From positions 1 to 19,370 of the forward strand of contig JAAURU010000019.1 of NCBI GenBank assembly GCA_012032075.1: a stretch of 19,370 bases of DNA, given 5' to 3'. Position 1 is the stretch's first letter. Each line of letters opens with the position of its first letter. The DNA comes from Flavobacterium sp. (GTDB taxonomy: Bacteria; Bacteroidota; Bacteroidia; Flavobacteriales; Flavobacteriaceae). Under the pieces are notes generated by a model. That model saw only the letters and a list, made by a program, of their open reading frames with translations. It made no database searches and was not told the origin of the DNA. A program made the position numbers and the translations under genes. Below are positions 17,521 through 19,370 of the stretch, piece by piece.

Positions 17521-18215
17521 AACTTTATCTTTTTATAGATATAAAGATCTAATATTACTATAAATCTACGTAATTAATCTTAGATATAAGTATTTATTAA
17601 TAATATTTCACATCAGTAGATATACCTCGCTTAAATATAATAAAATATTTAGATATCTTATCGATCGGAGTATTAATCTTTAATAAAATATCTTAGAGAT
17701 AGATTTAAGATCTACAGTCTATAAAATTTATTAAATCAGTCTCGCGTTATTAAGAAAATATATCTATAGAATTAATTTAATCTATATAATTAATAAATAT
17801 TACTTTCTATTCGATTTCTATATAATTCTATAATATAATTAATTTCTTTAAAATATTTTAATATCTTAGAATATCGAAATATCTTATAAAGAAACTCTTA
17901 TATATAGTTCTCTTATTTATTATTTAAATCTTTTTTCTTCTATAATTTCTTTTATCTAAATAAAATTAATATCTTATATCTTAATTCTTATCTATAATTT
18001 CTTCGCTGATATAAAATTTAAAGACTTTAATTTTAATAATATATCTCTCATTGAGAGGATGAATATTCAAATAAAATAGATCGCATCGTTTAAGAAATTT
18101 ATTTATTTAATAATTTCGGATGTAATAATAGATCTATAAGACTTTTTAGAGATATATAGAGTAATATTTAATTAGATTTTATTAAAATATTAATTATAAA
18201 ATATTCTAATTTTAT
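17521..18215. other. Decayed AT-rich stretch without recognisable gene
   Basis: RIP-type sequence dense in stops in the frames I read. I see no repeat array, RNA gene or readable protein. Confidence 0.45.
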
Positions 18216-19370
18216 AATCTTATTTATATATTATATAAAAAGACTTTCAACGCTGTCTGTATTTTTATGATAGTAATTTTAAAGTATAATTCCGGCGAAG
18301 ATATTTAATAAGAGTCGGCGGTAAGAAATTCGAATAATAATAGAGCTATAAAATATAAGAGAAGTTCGAATAGAGATCCGATCTATCGACTCCGATTAAA
18401 TAATAAAAGATAAATTTTAACTGACGATCTTCTAGAAGATGAAGATATCGGTATAAAAGATAGAGATGAAATAACGGAGGTAAGTAATAACGCCGAATAA
18501 TTAGAGAGTAAGATATTATCTCTACTAAGTCAGCGGTTATCTGATATATAAGATGATCCGGTCCCGAATAAAGAAGATACGTCCACCGACGGAGATATAA
18601 TCGAAACCGCATCGGTATTTAATATGATTAAAGACCGATAAACAACCGTCCCTCGGCCGATCTCGGAGATCGCCCTCTCCGTCTCCCCATCGGCCGACGT
18701 AAATTCAGTCACACCGACGAAATAGAAAGAAGCGATGTCATCATCACCCCACACAGAAGATCCATCGAAAAAGATTATCAATCTCGCTGAAAAATATCTC
18801 TTCATCTTCTAGATTAGTAAGCGACTTATTTATCTCAGATATAATTTCTTTAATAAATATATTTATTAAAATAATGTATATTATTTATTAATTTAGTAAA
18901 TATTTATATATAATTCTTTAAAAAATTTATTTAAAAATTTTATAGACGCTTTAGAATAATAATTAAAAGACTATAATAATATCGAATTTAAATTAATAAT
19001 CTAATAAATCGATATAAATATATATATTTAAGATAGAATTTATATAATATTAGAAGATAATAATATTTAATATATTAAAATATATAGAAGCGTGAAAATG
19101 ATATAATAAATAAATCGAATTATTATAGATAATAATCTATATTAAAAAGAATAGACTGATAAATCGGAGAGAAGTAATTATTTATATATTAAATTAAATA
19201 TAGAGTGTGCGATTGAGCGGTGAATAATAAGGGAGATGAATTAATAACGTCGGTAGGATGAGCTTGACGGAAGGAAATACGGACGCTTTATCTTCCGATA
19301 ATGACGACTTTAATATTATCGAATGAGATAGATAGACTAGAAGAAAATAAATTAGTATATAATTCAGCCG
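18216..19370 (+). pseudogene. RIP-degraded coding sequence, unrecognised, runs off the window
   Basis: In the frame of the ATG at 18,735 the plus strand reads as a protein broken only by occasional stops. A hydrophobic segment (TFNAVCIFMIVILKY, about 18,243-18,287) is followed by an acidic, Ser/Asp-rich linker (LTDDLLEDEDIGIKDRDEIT; DDPVPNKEDTSTDGDIIET; ISEIALSVSPSADVNSVT), then SSSPHTEDPSKKIINLAEKY, and further on FKNFIDALE**LKDYNNIEF. The last 170 bases read better one frame over (VGRMSLTEGNTDALSSDNDDFNIIE), so an indel or intron may intervene near 19,200. Eight stops fall in the first ~200 codons, all at places where Gln or Trp fits. Two minus-strand frames in the same place (18,346-18,612 and 18,530-18,805) are antisense shadows. 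It may be a gag or another mobile-element protein; I cannot assign it. Confidence 0.4.

Larger units (their letters stand above)
13363..19370. other. RIP-mutated, AT-rich fungal repeat DNA
   Basis: Whole lines of sequence (for example 13,921-14,100) contain no CpA or TpG, while TpA is very abundant and CpG is still present (TTCG, ACGG, GCGG). That pattern is what repeat-induced point mutation leaves (C to T in CpA on both strands) in Pezizomycotina. No intact gene is present; several frames read as proteins interrupted by TAA/TAG/TGA, as expected when CAA, CAG and TGG codons mutate. Such blocks are typical of transposon graveyards, centromeres or subtelomeres. I cannot identify the fungus. 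Confidence 0.8.

Noticed and set aside
18346..18805. Two overlapping minus-strand frames (88 and 91 codons)
   Set aside because: Antisense to a more protein-like plus-strand frame; RIP removes stops on one strand's complement unevenly, so openness alone is weak evidence.
13363..19370. AT-rich part considered as a bacterial plasmid, phage or symbiont genome
   Set aside because: No bacterial genes, CpA/TpG depletion with retained CpG, and a Copia gag relic point to a fungus.

Overview
This 19.4 kb window joins two unrelated kinds of DNA. Positions 1 to about 13,355 are AT-rich bacterial DNA with tightly packed genes of Flavobacteriaceae type (Bacteroidota). The evidence is the gene content: a SusC-like/TonB outer-membrane barrel receptor, SbtA-type bicarbonate permease, DUF2721, DUF6671, short lipoprotein signals ending in SCxK/SCEK, an astacin lipoprotein, and one TAnnTTTG promoter box. 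Positions from about 13,362 to the end look like fungal (probably Pezizomycotina) repeat DNA altered by repeat-induced point mutation (RIP). CpA and TpG are almost absent while TpA is abundant and CpG is kept, long open frames are missing, and a stop-riddled Ty1/Copia-type gag can still be read on the minus strand. The join falls inside a bacterial DUF2314 gene, so the contig is most likely a chimera (read or assembly artefact, mixed sample) rather than one natural replicon.

Bacterial part, left to right. A plus-strand operon (54-3310) holds a small membrane protein with a hexapeptide repeat, a small conserved protein, a DUF6671 zinc-ribbon protein, full-length Sua5 (t6A tRNA modification) and an SbtA-family bicarbonate permease, with gaps of 0-6 bases or overlaps. 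Next is a TPR hybrid histidine kinase (3462-5671). Convergent to it lie DUF2721 and a secreted beta-rich lipoprotein on the minus strand. A translationally coupled esterase-GNAT pair (minus) is divergent from a TonB-dependent receptor (8549-10666). Two hairpin terminators separate that receptor from a minus-strand astacin lipoprotein and a YdeI/OmpD-associated protein. A hemolysin III/PAQR-type membrane protein (plus) and the cut DUF2314 gene (minus) finish the bacterial section.

Seven of the bacterial genes are broken, by twelve single-base indels in all. Every one lies in an A or T run, and eleven are one-base losses. Restoring one base each time rebuilds full-length conserved proteins, so these look like long-read homopolymer errors and not pseudogenes. 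I give the restored gene spans.

Fungal part. A relatively unmutated island (about 14,745-15,215) contains a candidate ~304 bp LTR bounded by TGTCA/TGACA. On the minus strand it is followed by the Copia gag relic. Other degenerate coding-like frames are present at 13,432-13,780 (plus), 16,690-17,520 (minus) and 18,216-19,370 (plus); I cannot name them with confidence. The rest is AT-rich decayed sequence.

I found no CRISPR array, phage or defence system. The most interesting biological lead is the coupling of Sua5, which consumes bicarbonate, to a bicarbonate transporter gene three bases downstream.
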